NCBI RefSeq assembly: GCF_027627475.1
Contig: NZ_CP115484.1
Location: 1,363,501-1,427,500 of the forward strand
Origin: Paenibacillus sp. SYP-B4298
GTDB taxonomy: Bacteria > Bacillota > Bacilli > Paenibacillales > Paenibacillaceae
Reading direction: 5' to 3'
DNA length: 64,000 bases
Shown here: one piece after another, positions 7,905 to 17,836 of the stretch
How positions within the stretch are numbered: the stretch's first letter is position 1
How the letters are laid out: every line of letters begins with the position of its first letter
Notes under the pieces: model-generated
Told to the model about the DNA's origin: nothing
Database searches by the model: none
The model's input: only the letters and a program-made list of their open reading frames with translations
Program-made: the position numbers and the translations under genes

Positions 7905-8267
7905 AGTAATCGCTCCTTTATTATCATCTAGATACTGTAAGTTTCGTTTATCGTTGCCGGCAAGGCCGCCTAATGAATCGGGCTGGCTAGTATGGAAGGT
8001 TCCTTCTATGGCTTTATTATATGCCAGGATGAAGGTTATGTATGTGATTTTTTTCACAATATTAAATATAAAAATATCCAGTCACGTATAACATGACGGA
8101 GCTGCTCTGAGCAGCGTGCTCGGGGCAGGGGGACGCTGCTCCCTGCCCGTCTTGCATGCCGCTACTAGGATGTGAGTTCAATCTCCGACGGGAGCGATGT
8201 TGCCGCATGTTCACTTCGGGCAAGACGTGATGACACGTCCTGGGTCATGGAGAGAGTGAACTTCCCC
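7905..8267. other. Intergenic stretch with GC-rich hairpins
   Basis: No gene is supported in this 363-bp gap. GGGCAGGG 8123-8130 pairs with CCCTGCCC 8141-8148, and AGCAGCG 8110-8116 can alternatively pair with CGCTGCT 8134-8140, so two mutually exclusive folds are possible. The stretch lies downstream of prs and upstream of the small cysteine-rich gene, both on the minus strand. Confidence 0.4.
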
Positions 8268-9209
8268 TCAGGACTGAACATGAAACAGGGTGTCAATCGA
8301 TCCGCCCTGTGAAATAATCTGAATGGCTGTCGCCAGCAGCGGAGCCATCGAAAGCACGACAAATTTGTTCGTTTCGCCATACTCATGCCAGATGGTATCG
8401 CTGATCACGACCTCGCGGATATGCGGGCTGTCCAGCTTCTCAATCGCATTGCCCGAGAACAGGCCGTGTGTCGCGCAGACGTAGGCTTCATGTGCGCCCT
8501 TCTTCTTCAGGGCTTCACAGACGTTGACGATGGTGCTGCCGGTATCGATCAAATCCTCGATAATGATCGGCGTCATCCCCTCCACCTCGCCGATAATATG
8601 CGTAATCTCCGATTGGTTATGGGCGGGACGGTTCTTGATCATGATCGCGAACGGACAATCGAGATAGTTGGCCAGCTTCTCCGCTGTTGTCGCACGGCCA
8701 GCATCGGGAGATACGACGACCGGATTCGGGATATTCTTGCTTCTCAAGTATTGGATGATCAGGTTCAATGCTGTCAGATGATCTACTGGAATCTCGAAGA
8801 AGCCCTGTATCGCGTCGGCATGCAGATCGATCGTGATGACCCGGCTGGCTCCGACTGTGGTGAGCACATCAGCGATCAGCTTGGCCGAGATCGGCTCGCG
8901 GGGCGCTGACTTTCTCTCCTGACGGGCATAGCCGTAATAAGGCAATACCAGATTGATCGTCTTGGCAGAGGCGCGCTTGGCTGCGTCAATCATGACAAGC
9001 AATTCAACGAGAAATTCATTCACGGGATGAGACAGCGCCTGCACGATGAACACATCGCAGGAACGCACGGATTCTTGATAGGAGACATGAATCTCGCCGC
9101 TTTGCTGACGAGAGATGGCGACTTGGCCTAGCGGCATCTCGAGCCGGTTGCATATCTGCTCAGCCAGCACAGGGTTGGATGTGCCGGAGAAAATTTTTAC
9201 TTTTTGCAT
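8268..9209 (-). CDS. prs: Ribose-phosphate pyrophosphokinase
   Basis: A 313-residue enzyme that makes PRPP from ribose 5-phosphate and ATP for nucleotide, histidine and tryptophan synthesis. Visible motifs are the ATP-binding VLPYYGYARQERKS, DLHADAIQGFFEIPVDHL, the ribose-5-phosphate region VVSPDAGRATTAEKL and the PRPP loop IIIEDLIDTGSTI. Several positions differ from the canonical Bacillus enzyme (for example DAIQ instead of GQIQ), so this may be a second, divergent Prs; the usual copy would sit beside glmU, outside this window. The ATG at 9209 follows GGAGGG by four bases. It lies 65 bp downstream of the AraC-type gene. Confidence 0.9.
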   Translation of the reverse strand: MQKVKIFSGTSNPVLAEQICNRLEMPLGQVAISRQQSGEIHVSYQESVRSCDVFIVQALSHPVNEFLVELLVMIDAAKRASAKTINLVLPYYGYARQERKSAPREPISAKLIADVLTTVGASRVITIDLHADAIQGFFEIPVDHLTALNLIIQYLRSKNIPNPVVVSPDAGRATTAEKLANYLDCPFAIMIKNRPAHNQSEITHIIGEVEGMTPIIIEDLIDTGSTIVNVCEALKKKGAHEAYVCATHGLFSGNAIEKLDSPHIREVVISDTIWHEYGETNKFVVLSMAPLLATAIQIISQGGSIDTLFHVQS

Positions 9210-9274
9210 AATACCCTCCATATGTAAACTCCATGTAGCTACTATAACTCATTATACCCTTATCCCTCTCATAT

Positions 9275-10237
9275 TCAATGCTTCCCGTCGTCTTTTTCCA
9301 CTTCGCTGAATGCTGTATGCATTGCGCCAGCTAGATGATGCCTGCTGTCAGCCATTCTCCGCAGCGCGGAGGGCGTCATTCCTCTGTACTGCTTGAACAG
9401 CTTGGTGAAATAATTCGGGTTATCACAGCCTACCAGACCGGCAACCTCTGTGATGCTCAGATCACTCCCCAGCAGCAGCCGTTCGGCTTCATTCACCCGC
9501 GACAGGTTGATATGCTCAATGAAGGTGCGGCCTGTCAGCTTTTTGAAGATTTTGCAGAAGTGATAGGGATTGAGATTGACCCGCAGCGCGGCCTGCTCGA
9601 CCGTCCATTTCTCCATGTAATGCTCATCCACATATTGAATCAGCGCTTTAAAGCGGCTGCGGCTGCTGATGTCCTGCTCCCTGGAGCGAATAGAGAGGGC
9701 TTGCGGCGGGAACAGGCGAGCCAACTGCGCCAGCAGCAGGTGTAGCAGGGACTTGACAATAAGCTGATAAGCGGGACGCTTCATCCGCAATTCCTCCAGC
9801 ATGTCCTCCAGCAGCGCGTAATAGGCGCGGCAAGCAGGCTGAGGCCGATCCGGCTGCACCGGAAGCTGCTGGCGCCCCTCCAGATAAGGGACAACAAATT
9901 GTTCATGGATGCTATCCTGGGTGAGGTTGCTGTACAGGGAGCTGTTGAAGACGATCGATGCATAATGAATCGGCCCGTCCATACGGCTGTAGCCCACATG
10001 GAGCCCGCCAGGAGGGACGAACAGCACATCACCCGGCGCAGCCTCATACGCCTGGCTGTTAATATGAAAGACAGCTCGCCCCTGCTTCAAGGCAATGATC
10101 TCAAAGTGCTCATGCCAGTGCAGATAGAGTACATTCTGCCCCTCTCGTGTCTTTGGCAGGATGTTGTCAAACAACTGGATGGGATAGTTTTTCTCGTCCA
10201 GACGAGTATTCTCCCGCAGCTCCTTCGGATAGGTCAA
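9275..10237 (-). CDS. AraC-family regulator with N-terminal cupin domain
   Basis: A 320-residue activator-type protein. Residues about 30-100 form a cupin sensor (YLHWHEHFEIIALKQGRAVF, then APGDVLFVPPGGLH). Residues about 215-310 hold the double helix-turn-helix, with WTVEQAALRVNLNPYHFCKIF and the second helix pair ending in NPNYFTKLFKQYRGMTPSAL. The start is a TTG preceded by GGAGGTGAATCTCAC. It is divergent from the sugar isomerase gene at 10362, with 124 bp between them, and so is the likely regulator of that carbohydrate cluster, probably responding to a sugar ligand. Confidence 0.9.
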   Translation of the reverse strand: MTYPKELRENTRLDEKNYPIQLFDNILPKTREGQNVLYLHWHEHFEIIALKQGRAVFHINSQAYEAAPGDVLFVPPGGLHVGYSRMDGPIHYASIVFNSSLYSNLTQDSIHEQFVVPYLEGRQQLPVQPDRPQPACRAYYALLEDMLEELRMKRPAYQLIVKSLLHLLLAQLARLFPPQALSIRSREQDISSRSRFKALIQYVDEHYMEKWTVEQAALRVNLNPYHFCKIFKKLTGRTFIEHINLSRVNEAERLLLGSDLSITEVAGLVGCDNPNYFTKLFKQYRGMTPSALRRMADSRHHLAGAMHTAFSEVEKDDGKH

Positions 10238-10361
10238 GTGAGATTCACCTCCACAAGATCGGGCTATTATTGCACAAAATGATGAGAGAATTGCTGAAAT
10301 CCGGCAGCTATAATGGAGCTATGCTATTAACTATACGCCAATATTGGAGTGATACACAACG

Positions 10362-11249
10362 ATGATGGAAACATTAAGAATTGGGACGCTGGTGGGCGGA
10401 CAGGATGCCGTGCGCGTCATTCCGCAGATTGCACCCCATGGTTTCGAATCCTTCAGCCTCACATTCTGGCAGACGACTGGCGAGCTCGACCTGAAGGAGA
10501 CCGCTAAGCGTGTACGCGAGCTGTCCGAGCAGCATGGGTTTGTCATCTCATCGCTAGGCATATTCGGCAATCCGCTCACCGGAGCGGGTGAAAGCTGCGA
10601 TACTCTCGCCAGTTGGGAACGACTGATCGATCACGCGTCGTTGTTCGGTACGGACATCGTATCGGGGTTTACAGGGCGGCTGACCGGCAGAACGATCGAC
10701 GAATCGATTCCAAGGTTCGCTGAGGTGTTCGGCGAATTGGCGCGCAGAGCGGAGGAGCAGGGTGTACGACTGGCCTTTGAGAATTGTGATATGGGCGGTA
10801 CCTGGGCGAGCGGCGATTGGAACATTGCGCACAATCCTTCCGCCTGGGAGCTGATGTTCAATGCGGTTCCGGCAGCGAATATCGGGCTGGAATGGGAGCC
10901 ATGCCATCAGATGGTGAGCTTGATTGACCCGATCCCGCAGTTGCGCAAATGGGTAGACAAGGTGTTTCATGTGCATGGCAAGGATGCAACCATCGCTTGG
11001 GACATCGTCAAGGAATACGGCGTCCATGGGCCGAGGCCATTCGTATGGCACCGCACACCGGGGTTTGGCGACAGCAACTGGTCTGATATAATTACAATAT
11101 TGAGACAAGCGGGCTACACGGGCACGATTGATATAGAGGGCTGGCATGACCCGGTGTATCGCGATGAGCTGGAGATGACGGGCCAGGTGCATGCGCTGAA
11201 TTACCTGAAGCATTGCCGCGGCGGCAGCTATATTCCGAATCCGTCCTGA
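10362..11249 (+). CDS. Sugar phosphate isomerase/epimerase family protein
   Basis: A 295-residue TIM-barrel protein of the xylose-isomerase-like family. Metal-ligand regions are visible: RLAFENCDMGG, IGLEWEPCHQM, VFHVHGKDA and TIDIEGWHDPVY, matching the Glu, Asp/His, His and Glu ligands of inosose isomerases and ketose epimerases. It is the first gene of a plus-strand series with a second Gfo/Idh/MocA dehydrogenase (111 bp later) and an esterase. Pairing of such an isomerase with a dehydrogenase is common in inositol and rare-sugar breakdown. Start is MMET after GGAGTGATACACAACG; the second ATG is also possible. Confidence 0.88.
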   Translation: MMETLRIGTLVGGQDAVRVIPQIAPHGFESFSLTFWQTTGELDLKETAKRVRELSEQHGFVISSLGIFGNPLTGAGESCDTLASWERLIDHASLFGTDIVSGFTGRLTGRTIDESIPRFAEVFGELARRAEEQGVRLAFENCDMGGTWASGDWNIAHNPSAWELMFNAVPAANIGLEWEPCHQMVSLIDPIPQLRKWVDKVFHVHGKDATIAWDIVKEYGVHGPRPFVWHRTPGFGDSNWSDIITILRQAGYTGTIDIEGWHDPVYRDELEMTGQVHALNYLKHCRGGSYIPNPS

Positions 11250-11359
11250 ATAGCAAGGCGCTGACATAAAGCTTATAATACAGAGGAAGTTGTGCAGCCA
11301 GCGCCCACAGTTGGAAGCGCTTATCATACACATCTGAACTAGAGGAGAGAGGGAGCACG

Positions 11360-12394
11360 ATGAGCATCGCATACAGGATTGTGGTGGCGGGCTGCGGGCA
11401 GATGGCTCACAGTTGGCTCGATTATGCCATGAAACGAAAGGATGTCCAGATTGTCGCACTGGTGGACATCAAGCTGGAATTTGCCCAGGCGATGAAGGAC
11501 AGACGCGGGCTGGATTGTGGTGTCTATGATTCAATCGAAGAAGCGGTAGCTGCTACCGGAGCGAATCTCGTATTTGACATTACGGTGCCTTCGAGCCACT
11601 ATGCAATCAGCACCGCAGCGATGAAGCTGGGCTGTCATGTGATGAGCGAGAAGCCGCTTGCGGAGACGCTGGAGCAATGTGACAGCATAGTGCGCCTGTC
11701 CGAGCAGACGGGCCGTTCTCATGCTGTAATGCAGAATCGCCGTTATGATACGCGCATCCGTTCCTTAAGGCAGCTACTGGATGCTGGAACGATCGGGCGT
11801 CCTGGCTTTATCGGAGCGGACTTCTTCCTTGCGCCGCATTTTGGCGGGTTCCGTGATGTGATGGAGAGCCCGCTGCTGCTCGATATGGCGATTCATACGT
11901 TTGACCAGGCGCGGTTCATTCTTAATGCCGACCCGGTATCCGTATACTGTCAGGAGTTCAATCCTCCTGGCTCATGGTATGCGGGCAATGCGGCAGCGGT
12001 CTGTATCTATGAGATGTCTGACGGCTCCATATTCAGCTATCGGGGCTCCTGGTGCGCCGAGGGGGCCGCAACGTCCTGGGAAGCCTCCTGGCGCATTACC
12101 GGGGAACGTGGAACCGCAATCTGGGACGGTCATGGGCAGCCGTATGCGGAGGTGGTCGAAGCAGTGCAGGAGGATGGAGTCTTCACCAGGCAGGCGGCAA
12201 GAGTGCAAGCTCCGGTCGTGGAGCTGGCCAACACCTTCCATCACGGCTGTCTGGATGAGATGTTTGCCGCTCTGCAGGAAGGACGCAAGGCGGAGACGGA
12301 TTGCCGCGATAATCGGCTGAGCATGGCGATGGTTCTGGGCGCGCTGGCTAGCGCCAAGGAAGGGCGGAAGCTGCGCATTGCGGAGCTATCGTAA
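11360..12394 (+). CDS. Gfo/Idh/MocA-family oxidoreductase
   Basis: A 344-residue NAD(P)-dependent dehydrogenase. The nucleotide-binding motif is VVAGCGQMAHSW near residue 9, followed by ALVDIK at the end of the second strand and the active-site MSEKPLAETL. The C-terminal domain includes DMAIHTFDQARFIL, where the histidine is the usual catalytic residue. It shares only family-level similarity with the dehydrogenase at 6402. GAGGAGAGAGGGAGCACG precedes the ATG. It belongs to the isomerase-dehydrogenase-esterase series and probably oxidises a sugar or cyclitol. Confidence 0.9.
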   Translation: MSIAYRIVVAGCGQMAHSWLDYAMKRKDVQIVALVDIKLEFAQAMKDRRGLDCGVYDSIEEAVAATGANLVFDITVPSSHYAISTAAMKLGCHVMSEKPLAETLEQCDSIVRLSEQTGRSHAVMQNRRYDTRIRSLRQLLDAGTIGRPGFIGADFFLAPHFGGFRDVMESPLLLDMAIHTFDQARFILNADPVSVYCQEFNPPGSWYAGNAAAVCIYEMSDGSIFSYRGSWCAEGAATSWEASWRITGERGTAIWDGHGQPYAEVVEAVQEDGVFTRQAARVQAPVVELANTFHHGCLDEMFAALQEGRKAETDCRDNRLSMAMVLGALASAKEGRKLRIAELS

Positions 12395-12503
12395 CGGGGA
12401 GTACCGCTCGCGGGACGGCCAGTCGTGGTTGGATCGGAGAAGCTGGCGTCAACAAGGTACGTCATCGCATAATATTAAGGATATGAAATCGGGGGAGTAG
12501 ACC

Positions 12504-13538
12504 ATGTGGAAAGCGGATGAACGATTGAAGCATTGGACGAAGGAGGCGGCCGACAGAAGAAGGGAGCGAGCGGCCGGGGAGACCTGGGCTGCACACAGGA
12601 GCCGGGTTCTGAACGAGCTGAAGCAGTCGCTCGGAGAGTTCGAGCCGGCTCAAGGCTTCGAGCCGATCCTGCTGGAGCGGGTGCAGTGCGATGGGTATGT
12701 CAGGGAACGGGTAGAGCTGTCCGGCGTAGCGGGCTTGACGTTCGGCGCCTATGTGCTGATTCCCGATGGTGTTGCCGCACCCCTGCCGGGCGTTGTAGCC
12801 GTTCATGGACATGGCTATGGCAGTCGGCAAATTTGCGGCATGCAGGCAGATGGTACGCCAGAGCCGGAGGATCAGGGCATCTACCGCCATTTCGCCGTGC
12901 AGTTGGTGCGCCGGGGGCTGCTCGTTATTGCACCCGATGTGATCGGATTCGGCGAACGGATGCTGGATTCCGTTGTTGCCCAGGAGCCGGATGCGCCAAG
13001 CTCTTGCTATAAGCTAGGTACGCATCTGCTGATGCTGGGCAAGACGTTGACGGGTCTGCGGGTGCAGGAAATGACTGCCGCCCTTGACTACTTCGCTACC
13101 CGTCCAGAGCTCGATACCCAGCGGATCGGAATTGCGGGCTTCTCCGGCGGTTCGCTGATCAGCTACGTGACGGCAGCGCTGGATGAGCGGATTGCCGCTT
13201 CGCTGCTGATCGGCTTCCCGAATACATTCGAGGACAGCATCCTCAATGTTCATCATTGCTTCTGCAACTATACGCCGGGACTGCTGAACACGGCAGAGCT
13301 GCCGGAGCTCATCGGGCTGCTGGCTCCGCGTCCGTTGTTCCTGGAATCAGGCGATGCCGATCCGATCTTTCCGAAGGAAGGCTTCTACAAGGCCGTTCAG
13401 GAGCTGCAGGAGATCTATGCCCAGAGCGGAGCGTCGCAGGAGACGCTGTCTGTCGATGTATTCCCCGGCATCCATGAAGTAAGCGGGCGCCGCTCCTTTG
13501 ATTGGCTCAAGGAGACATTACAGGGTCTGCCGCAGTAG
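12504..13538 (+). CDS. Alpha/beta-hydrolase, acetyl-xylan-esterase/dienelactone-hydrolase-like
   Basis: A 344-residue serine hydrolase without a signal peptide, so probably cytoplasmic. The oxyanion region is VVAVHGHGYGSR, the nucleophile lies in GFSGGS (about residues 212-217), the acid in SGDADPIFP (about 283) and the histidine in FPGIHEVSG (about 323). This arrangement matches the family of sugar de-esterases related to AXE1 and the Abhydrolase_7-type proteins. It follows the dehydrogenase by 109 bp with its own GGGGGAG site. Removal of acyl groups from imported oligosaccharides is a reasonable inference. Confidence 0.82.
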   Translation: MWKADERLKHWTKEAADRRRERAAGETWAAHRSRVLNELKQSLGEFEPAQGFEPILLERVQCDGYVRERVELSGVAGLTFGAYVLIPDGVAAPLPGVVAVHGHGYGSRQICGMQADGTPEPEDQGIYRHFAVQLVRRGLLVIAPDVIGFGERMLDSVVAQEPDAPSSCYKLGTHLLMLGKTLTGLRVQEMTAALDYFATRPELDTQRIGIAGFSGGSLISYVTAALDERIAASLLIGFPNTFEDSILNVHHCFCNYTPGLLNTAELPELIGLLAPRPLFLESGDADPIFPKEGFYKAVQELQEIYAQSGASQETLSVDVFPGIHEVSGRRSFDWLKETLQGLPQ

Positions 13539-13581
13539 GCGCCGTGTCCAGTGCGCAATATCCGCACGGCATGAAGAAGAA

Positions 13582-13615
13582 GCCAAGCTCGCCGGATGCA
13601 TCCGGTGAGCTTGGC
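13582..13615. terminator. Bidirectional terminator between esterase gene and fabV
   Basis: GCCAAGCTC 13582-13590 pairs with GAGCTTGGC 13607-13615, and an inner GCCGGAT/ATCCGGT extends the stem to about 15 bp. On the minus strand it is followed by TTCTTCTTC, on the plus strand by CTCTTG. Confidence 0.75.
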
Positions 13616-13640
13616 CTCTTGTATAGCGTGTTAGCGCGCT

Positions 13641-14828
13641 CTAGCGCAGATTCGGAATGGCTACCTCGGGATTGACGTCGGCCTCATAATCGACGCCCTC
13701 TGTATCGAAGCCGAACAACTGGAAGAATTCGCGGCGGTAGCCCTCAAGGTCGGACAGCTCATAGACATTCTCTGTCGAGAGCTCGGCCCATAGCTTCTCT
13801 ACCTCTGCCTGCACATCCTCGCGCATCTCCCAATCATCAACACGGATCAGACCCTTCTCATCGACCGGAGTTTGCGCAGCATACAGTCTCTCGGAGAACA
13901 GACGGTACATCTGCTCAATGCATCCCTCGTGCAGCTCCTTCTCCTTCATCACCTTGTACAGCGCGGAGATGTAGAGCGGCACAACCGGAATGGCGGAGCT
14001 GGACTGTGTGACGAGCGCCTTGTTGACAGATACATAGGCACGTCCGCCTTGAGAGCTCAACTGGTCGTTCAGCCGCAGCGCGGTTGCTTCCAGATCGTTC
14101 TTGGCCTTGCCGATCGTTCCTTCGCGATAGACCGCATGGGTAATCTCAGGCCCAATATAGGAGTAGGCGACCGTTGTTGCGCCCTCTGCCAGCACGCCCG
14201 CTTCGCGGAGCGCATCGATCCACATCTGCCAGTCTTCACCGCCCATGACGGCAATGGTCTGACGAACCTCATCCTCCGTGGCCGGCTCAATTCTAGCTTC
14301 GGTTACTTCGCCGCTATGGAAATTAACGGTTTTATTGGTATACGTGTCGCCGAGTGGCTTGATGACGGAGGAGAAGACCTCTCCTGTCTTCGGATGAACA
14401 CGGCGCGGGGAAGCGACGCTGTATACCACCAGGTCAACGCTGCCAAGCTCGGAGCGGATCAGGTCGATGGTCTGGGCCTTGATCTCATCGGAGAAGGCAT
14501 CGCCCACGATGCTGAACGACTTGCTGCCGGCTTCTTGCGCCGCTGCTTCAAAGGCCGCCGAGTTATACCAGCCCGCGGAAGCCGTTCTGGCTCCTTCGGC
14601 TGGCTTGTCAAAGTAGACGCCGATCGTGTTCGCGCCAGAGGCAAAGGCGGATACGATGCGGGAGGCGAGCCCGTATCCGGTCGAAGCGCCGACAACGAGT
14701 ACGTTGCGCGGCCCCTGGATGGCGGCTTGGCCTTTCACATAATCGATCTGGCGCTGTACCTGGCGGGCACAGCCCTCTGGATGTGCCGTCGTACAAATGA
14801 AGCCACGGGTTTTAGGTTGAATGATCAT
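13641..14828 (-). CDS. fabV: Trans-2-enoyl-ACP/CoA reductase FabV
   Basis: A 395-residue NADH-dependent enoyl reductase catalysing the last step of the fatty acid elongation cycle. The N-terminus MIIQPKTRGFICTTAHPEGC is typical of FabV. The Rossmann motif is VVGASTGYGLASR, and the FabV-specific Tyr-x8-Lys active site appears in AVYREGTIGKAK. Length matches the family (about 400). FabV is not inhibited by triclosan in well-studied members. The ATG at 14828 is chosen by homology and by AAAGGA upstream; the frame opens eight codons earlier. It sits alone between two convergent or divergent carbohydrate genes with no other fatty acid gene near. Confidence 0.93.
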   Translation of the reverse strand: MIIQPKTRGFICTTAHPEGCARQVQRQIDYVKGQAAIQGPRNVLVVGASTGYGLASRIVSAFASGANTIGVYFDKPAEGARTASAGWYNSAAFEAAAQEAGSKSFSIVGDAFSDEIKAQTIDLIRSELGSVDLVVYSVASPRRVHPKTGEVFSSVIKPLGDTYTNKTVNFHSGEVTEARIEPATEDEVRQTIAVMGGEDWQMWIDALREAGVLAEGATTVAYSYIGPEITHAVYREGTIGKAKNDLEATALRLNDQLSSQGGRAYVSVNKALVTQSSSAIPVVPLYISALYKVMKEKELHEGCIEQMYRLFSERLYAAQTPVDEKGLIRVDDWEMREDVQAEVEKLWAELSTENVYELSDLEGYRREFFQLFGFDTEGVDYEADVNPEVAIPNLR

Positions 14829-15049
14829 ATTCAAATTATCCTTTCTATACAAAAAATATCAATCGGGACTTCCCGAACAACTCTATCCCATTTTACCGAG
14901 TTTTGGGCGCAAAGGGAAGGGAAGCCCACATACAAGCTGTAAAGTCGAGGAACGGGACGTGTAAGGCCAGGCCGGAGCGGCCTTGGGACATGCCCAGGAT
15001 AGATTGGCGTAATCGATAGGATAAGGATAATTAAAAGGAGGACGATAGA

Positions 15050-17365
15050 ATGCTATGGTACAGCAAGCCTGCGCGAATCTGGGAGGAAGCGCTGCCAATA
15101 GGGAATGGACGTCTGGGCGCGATGATTTTTGGAGACCCACAGCAGGAACGGATTGCACTGAATGAGGACAGTGTATGGTACGGAGGGCCGCGGGATCGCA
15201 ACAACCCGGATGCGCTAAAGCATCTGGAGGAAATCCGCGGCCTGATTGCAGATGGAAGGCTGCAGGAGGCGCATAAGCTGGCGGCACTGGCACTGTCCGG
15301 CATCCCTGAGGCCCAGCGGCATTACATGCCACTGGGTGATCTGCGAATCAGCTTCGAGCGTCAAGGCTTAGTGGAAGACTATGCCAGACGGCTGGATCTG
15401 GGCACGGGGCTGACTTCGTGCTCCTATACAGCAGAGGGGGTGCGCTACGAGCAGGAGGCACTGGCCAGCTACCCGGATGGCGTCATCGCGATATGCTACC
15501 GGGCGGATCAGCCGGGGCGCATCACCTTCACGGCCCGTCTGACCCGCGGAAACAACCGCTACCTGGAGAGTATCGCGTCAAGCGGCGGGGATACGCTTAT
15601 CATGCGTGGAGTATGCGGGGGCGAAGGAGGGAGCCTATTTCGCGCCGCGCTGCGCGTGCAGGCTTGTGGCGGGCGTATCCGGGTAATCGGTGAGCACCTT
15701 CTTGTCGAGGAGGCCGACTGTGCTGTGCTGCTGCTCGCAGCCGAGACCGGATTTCGGCATGCCGACCCGGAAGCGGCAGCGCTGTCCAGGCTGGATGATG
15801 CGGGACGCTGGAGCTACGAGCAATTGAGGCAACGGCATATGGAGGATTTCGCTGCGTTGTCGAGCCGTGTGAAGCTCACGCTTGGAGCGGCCAGGCCAGA
15901 GGATGAGCCGGAGCAGCTTGCAGGGCTTGCGACGGATGAGCGGCTGGAGCGGATGAAGACAGGGAAGGATGACCCGGGGCTGATCGCTCTCTACTTCCAA
16001 TACGGACGCTACCTGCTTCAGTCGAGCAGCAGGCCCGGCTCGCTGGCAGCGAATCTGCAAGGGATCTGGAATGAGCACATGCTGCCTCCATGGGATAGCA
16101 AATATACGATTAATATTAATGCCCAGATGAATTACTGGCATGCCGAGACCTGTAACTTGGCGGAATGCCATGAGCCGCTCCTGGATCTGATCGAGCGCAT
16201 GCGTGAGCCGGGGAGGCTCACGGCGAGGAAGATGTATGGTTGCCGCGGGTTTGTCGCGCATCACAATACAGACCTATGGGGCGACACGGCGCCGCAGGAC
16301 ATCTATCTTCCTGCAAGCTACTGGCCTATGGGGGCAGCATGGCTCTGCCTGCATCTGTGGGAGCATTATCTGTTCGCCCCGGACAGGGCGTTTCTGGAGC
16401 GGGCGTATCCGGTGATGGCGGAGGCGGCTCTGTTCTTCCAGGACTTCCTCACCGAGACGGAGGAAGGGCTGCTGGTGACGAATCCTTCCGTATCCCCGGA
16501 GAATACATACCGACTGCCAAGTGGAGAGTCCGGCACGCTATGTATGGGGCCATCGATGGACAGCCAGATCTTGCATGAGCTATTCGGCGCCTGTATTCGC
16601 GCCGCGGAGCTGCTCGGGACGGATGAGCCGCTGCGCGAAGAACTGACGGAGCTGCGCCGACGGCTGCCGGAGCCGGCGATTGGGCGTCACGGCCAACTGC
16701 AGGAATGGCTGCATGACTACGAAGAAGCGGAGCCGGGGCATCGTCATATATCTCATCTGTTCGCGCTCCATCCCGGCACTCGCTTTACTGTGCGCTCGAC
16801 CCCGCAGTGGACGCAGGCTGCGCGTGTTACGCTGGAGAGAAGGCTGGCTCACGGAGGCGGGCATACAGGGTGGAGCAGAGCATGGATCATTAACTTCTGG
16901 GCACGGCTGGAGGACAAAGAGCAGAGCTATACGAATCTGCATGCGATTCTGACCCATTCGACACTGCCGAATCTGCTTGATAATCATCCGCCCTTTCAGA
17001 TTGATGGCAACTTTGGCGCGACTGCAGCACTCGCCGAGATATTGCTCCAGAGCCATGCGGGCGAGCTGCATCTGCTGCCGGCGCTGCCGGACGCATGGCC
17101 TGATGGCATGGTCAGCGGACTGCGAGCCAGAGGGGGCTATGAGGTGGGGATCACCTGGGAGCAAGGGAAGCTGTCAGCGGCCAGCATTCATGCCAGAGTA
17201 GATGGCGTCGTTCAGGTGCGCTGTGCTGGAGCCGAACAGCTAGGCGTATGGGAGGAAGACGGTACGGAGGTCGAGCTGACGGTGTTAACGGATGTGCTCT
17301 GCTGGAGCGCCGGGGAGGGGATGACGTATCGTGTGGAGCCTCTGCTTCAACATTCGGGCGTATAA
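15050..17365 (+). CDS. Glycoside hydrolase family 95 (alpha-L-fucosidase-like)
   Basis: A 771-residue enzyme, complete for GH95. N-terminal beta domain begins [20 protein letters not shown], followed by [11 protein letters not shown]. The catalytic (alpha/alpha)6 barrel shows [11 protein letters not shown] near residue 357 (the asparagines that activate water), NPSVSPEN near 477-484 (general acid Glu) and [11 protein letters not shown] near 650 (Asp). GH95 enzymes remove alpha-1,2-L-fucose or alpha-L-galactose from glycans. There is no signal peptide, so it likely acts on imported oligosaccharides. AAAGGAGGACGATAG precedes the ATG. It lies downstream of the isomerase-dehydrogenase-esterase group, which strengthens the view of a glycan-use locus. 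Confidence 0.92.
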   Translation: MLWYSKPARIWEEALPIGNGRLGAMIFGDPQQERIALNEDSVWYGGPRDRNNPDALKHLEEIRGLIADGRLQEAHKLAALALSGIPEAQRHYMPLGDLRISFERQGLVEDYARRLDLGTGLTSCSYTAEGVRYEQEALASYPDGVIAICYRADQPGRITFTARLTRGNNRYLESIASSGGDTLIMRGVCGGEGGSLFRAALRVQACGGRIRVIGEHLLVEEADCAVLLLAAETGFRHADPEAAALSRLDDAGRWSYEQLRQRHMEDFAALSSRVKLTLGAARPEDEPEQLAGLATDERLERMKTGKDDPGLIALYFQYGRYLLQSSSRPGSLAANLQGIWNEHMLPPWDSKYTININAQMNYWHAETCNLAECHEPLLDLIERMREPGRLTARKMYGCRGFVAHHNTDLWGDTAPQDIYLPASYWPMGAAWLCLHLWEHYLFAPDRAFLERAYPVMAEAALFFQDFLTETEEGLLVTNPSVSPENTYRLPSGESGTLCMGPSMDSQILHELFGACIRAAELLGTDEPLREELTELRRRLPEPAIGRHGQLQEWLHDYEEAEPGHRHISHLFALHPGTRFTVRSTPQWTQAARVTLERRLAHGGGHTGWSRAWIINFWARLEDKEQSYTNLHAILTHSTLPNLLDNHPPFQIDGNFGATAALAEILLQSHAGELHLLPALPDAWPDGMVSGLRARGGYEVGITWEQGKLSAASIHARVDGVVQVRCAGAEQLGVWEEDGTEVELTVLTDVLCWSAGEGMTYRVEPLLQHSGV

Positions 17366-17581
17366 CCAGCTCCCCGCTGTCGGGTTGCCTGTAACCGCGC
17401 GGTAGCCGTCTGTGAACGATGGCCTTTCTCATAGTGGCTTCCCCGGCCGCAACGAATATGACACCGCTTGTGACGTAGCCTTGCTCATGGATCGGAGGCC
17501 TAACGTTTCACATGTAACAAGATTAAGCGGGGGCAATCCGTTTCGTTCTACACATTCCGACGATGGCAAGCACATATGTTG

Positions 17582-17747
17582 CTAGGGCGTGTATGCAAAC
17601 CCGCTTAAGGGCATCTATCCCCGCCTTTGCGCCCCCTGCTGCGTTGCTTTTCGCAGGCGTACCCCGGTACGCCTGCGAAAAAGCGCCTGGCATGGAACGA
17701 AAATTCGGCAACATCTGCTCCTTGCGGAGTTTGCATACACACCCTAG
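17582..17747 (+). repeat. MITE-like element, copy A (166 bp)
   Basis: The ends are 19-bp inverted repeats with one mismatch: CTAGGGCGTGTATGCAAAC at 17582-17600 and its complement at 17729-17747. If the outer CTAG is a target duplication, the element proper is 158 bp with 15-bp ends. The middle carries a perfect 16-bp palindromic arm pair, 17648-17663 and 17666-17681, built on CGCAGGCGTACC. No protein is encoded. Divergent copies are at 21732 and 25537. The rest of the 17366-17836 gap holds no supported gene. Confidence 0.75.
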
Positions 17748-17836
17748 AGCAGATACGACGACAAACGCCGCCGGCTTGGCCCGGATCAGGGCATTCAAGC
17801 TGGCGGCGCATTATAACTGCTATCACCGTTGCGGCT

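Noticed and set aside
13872-14942. 356-codon plus-strand frame antisense to fabV
   Set aside because: Lies over a complete FabV with all motifs; no family resemblance of its own.
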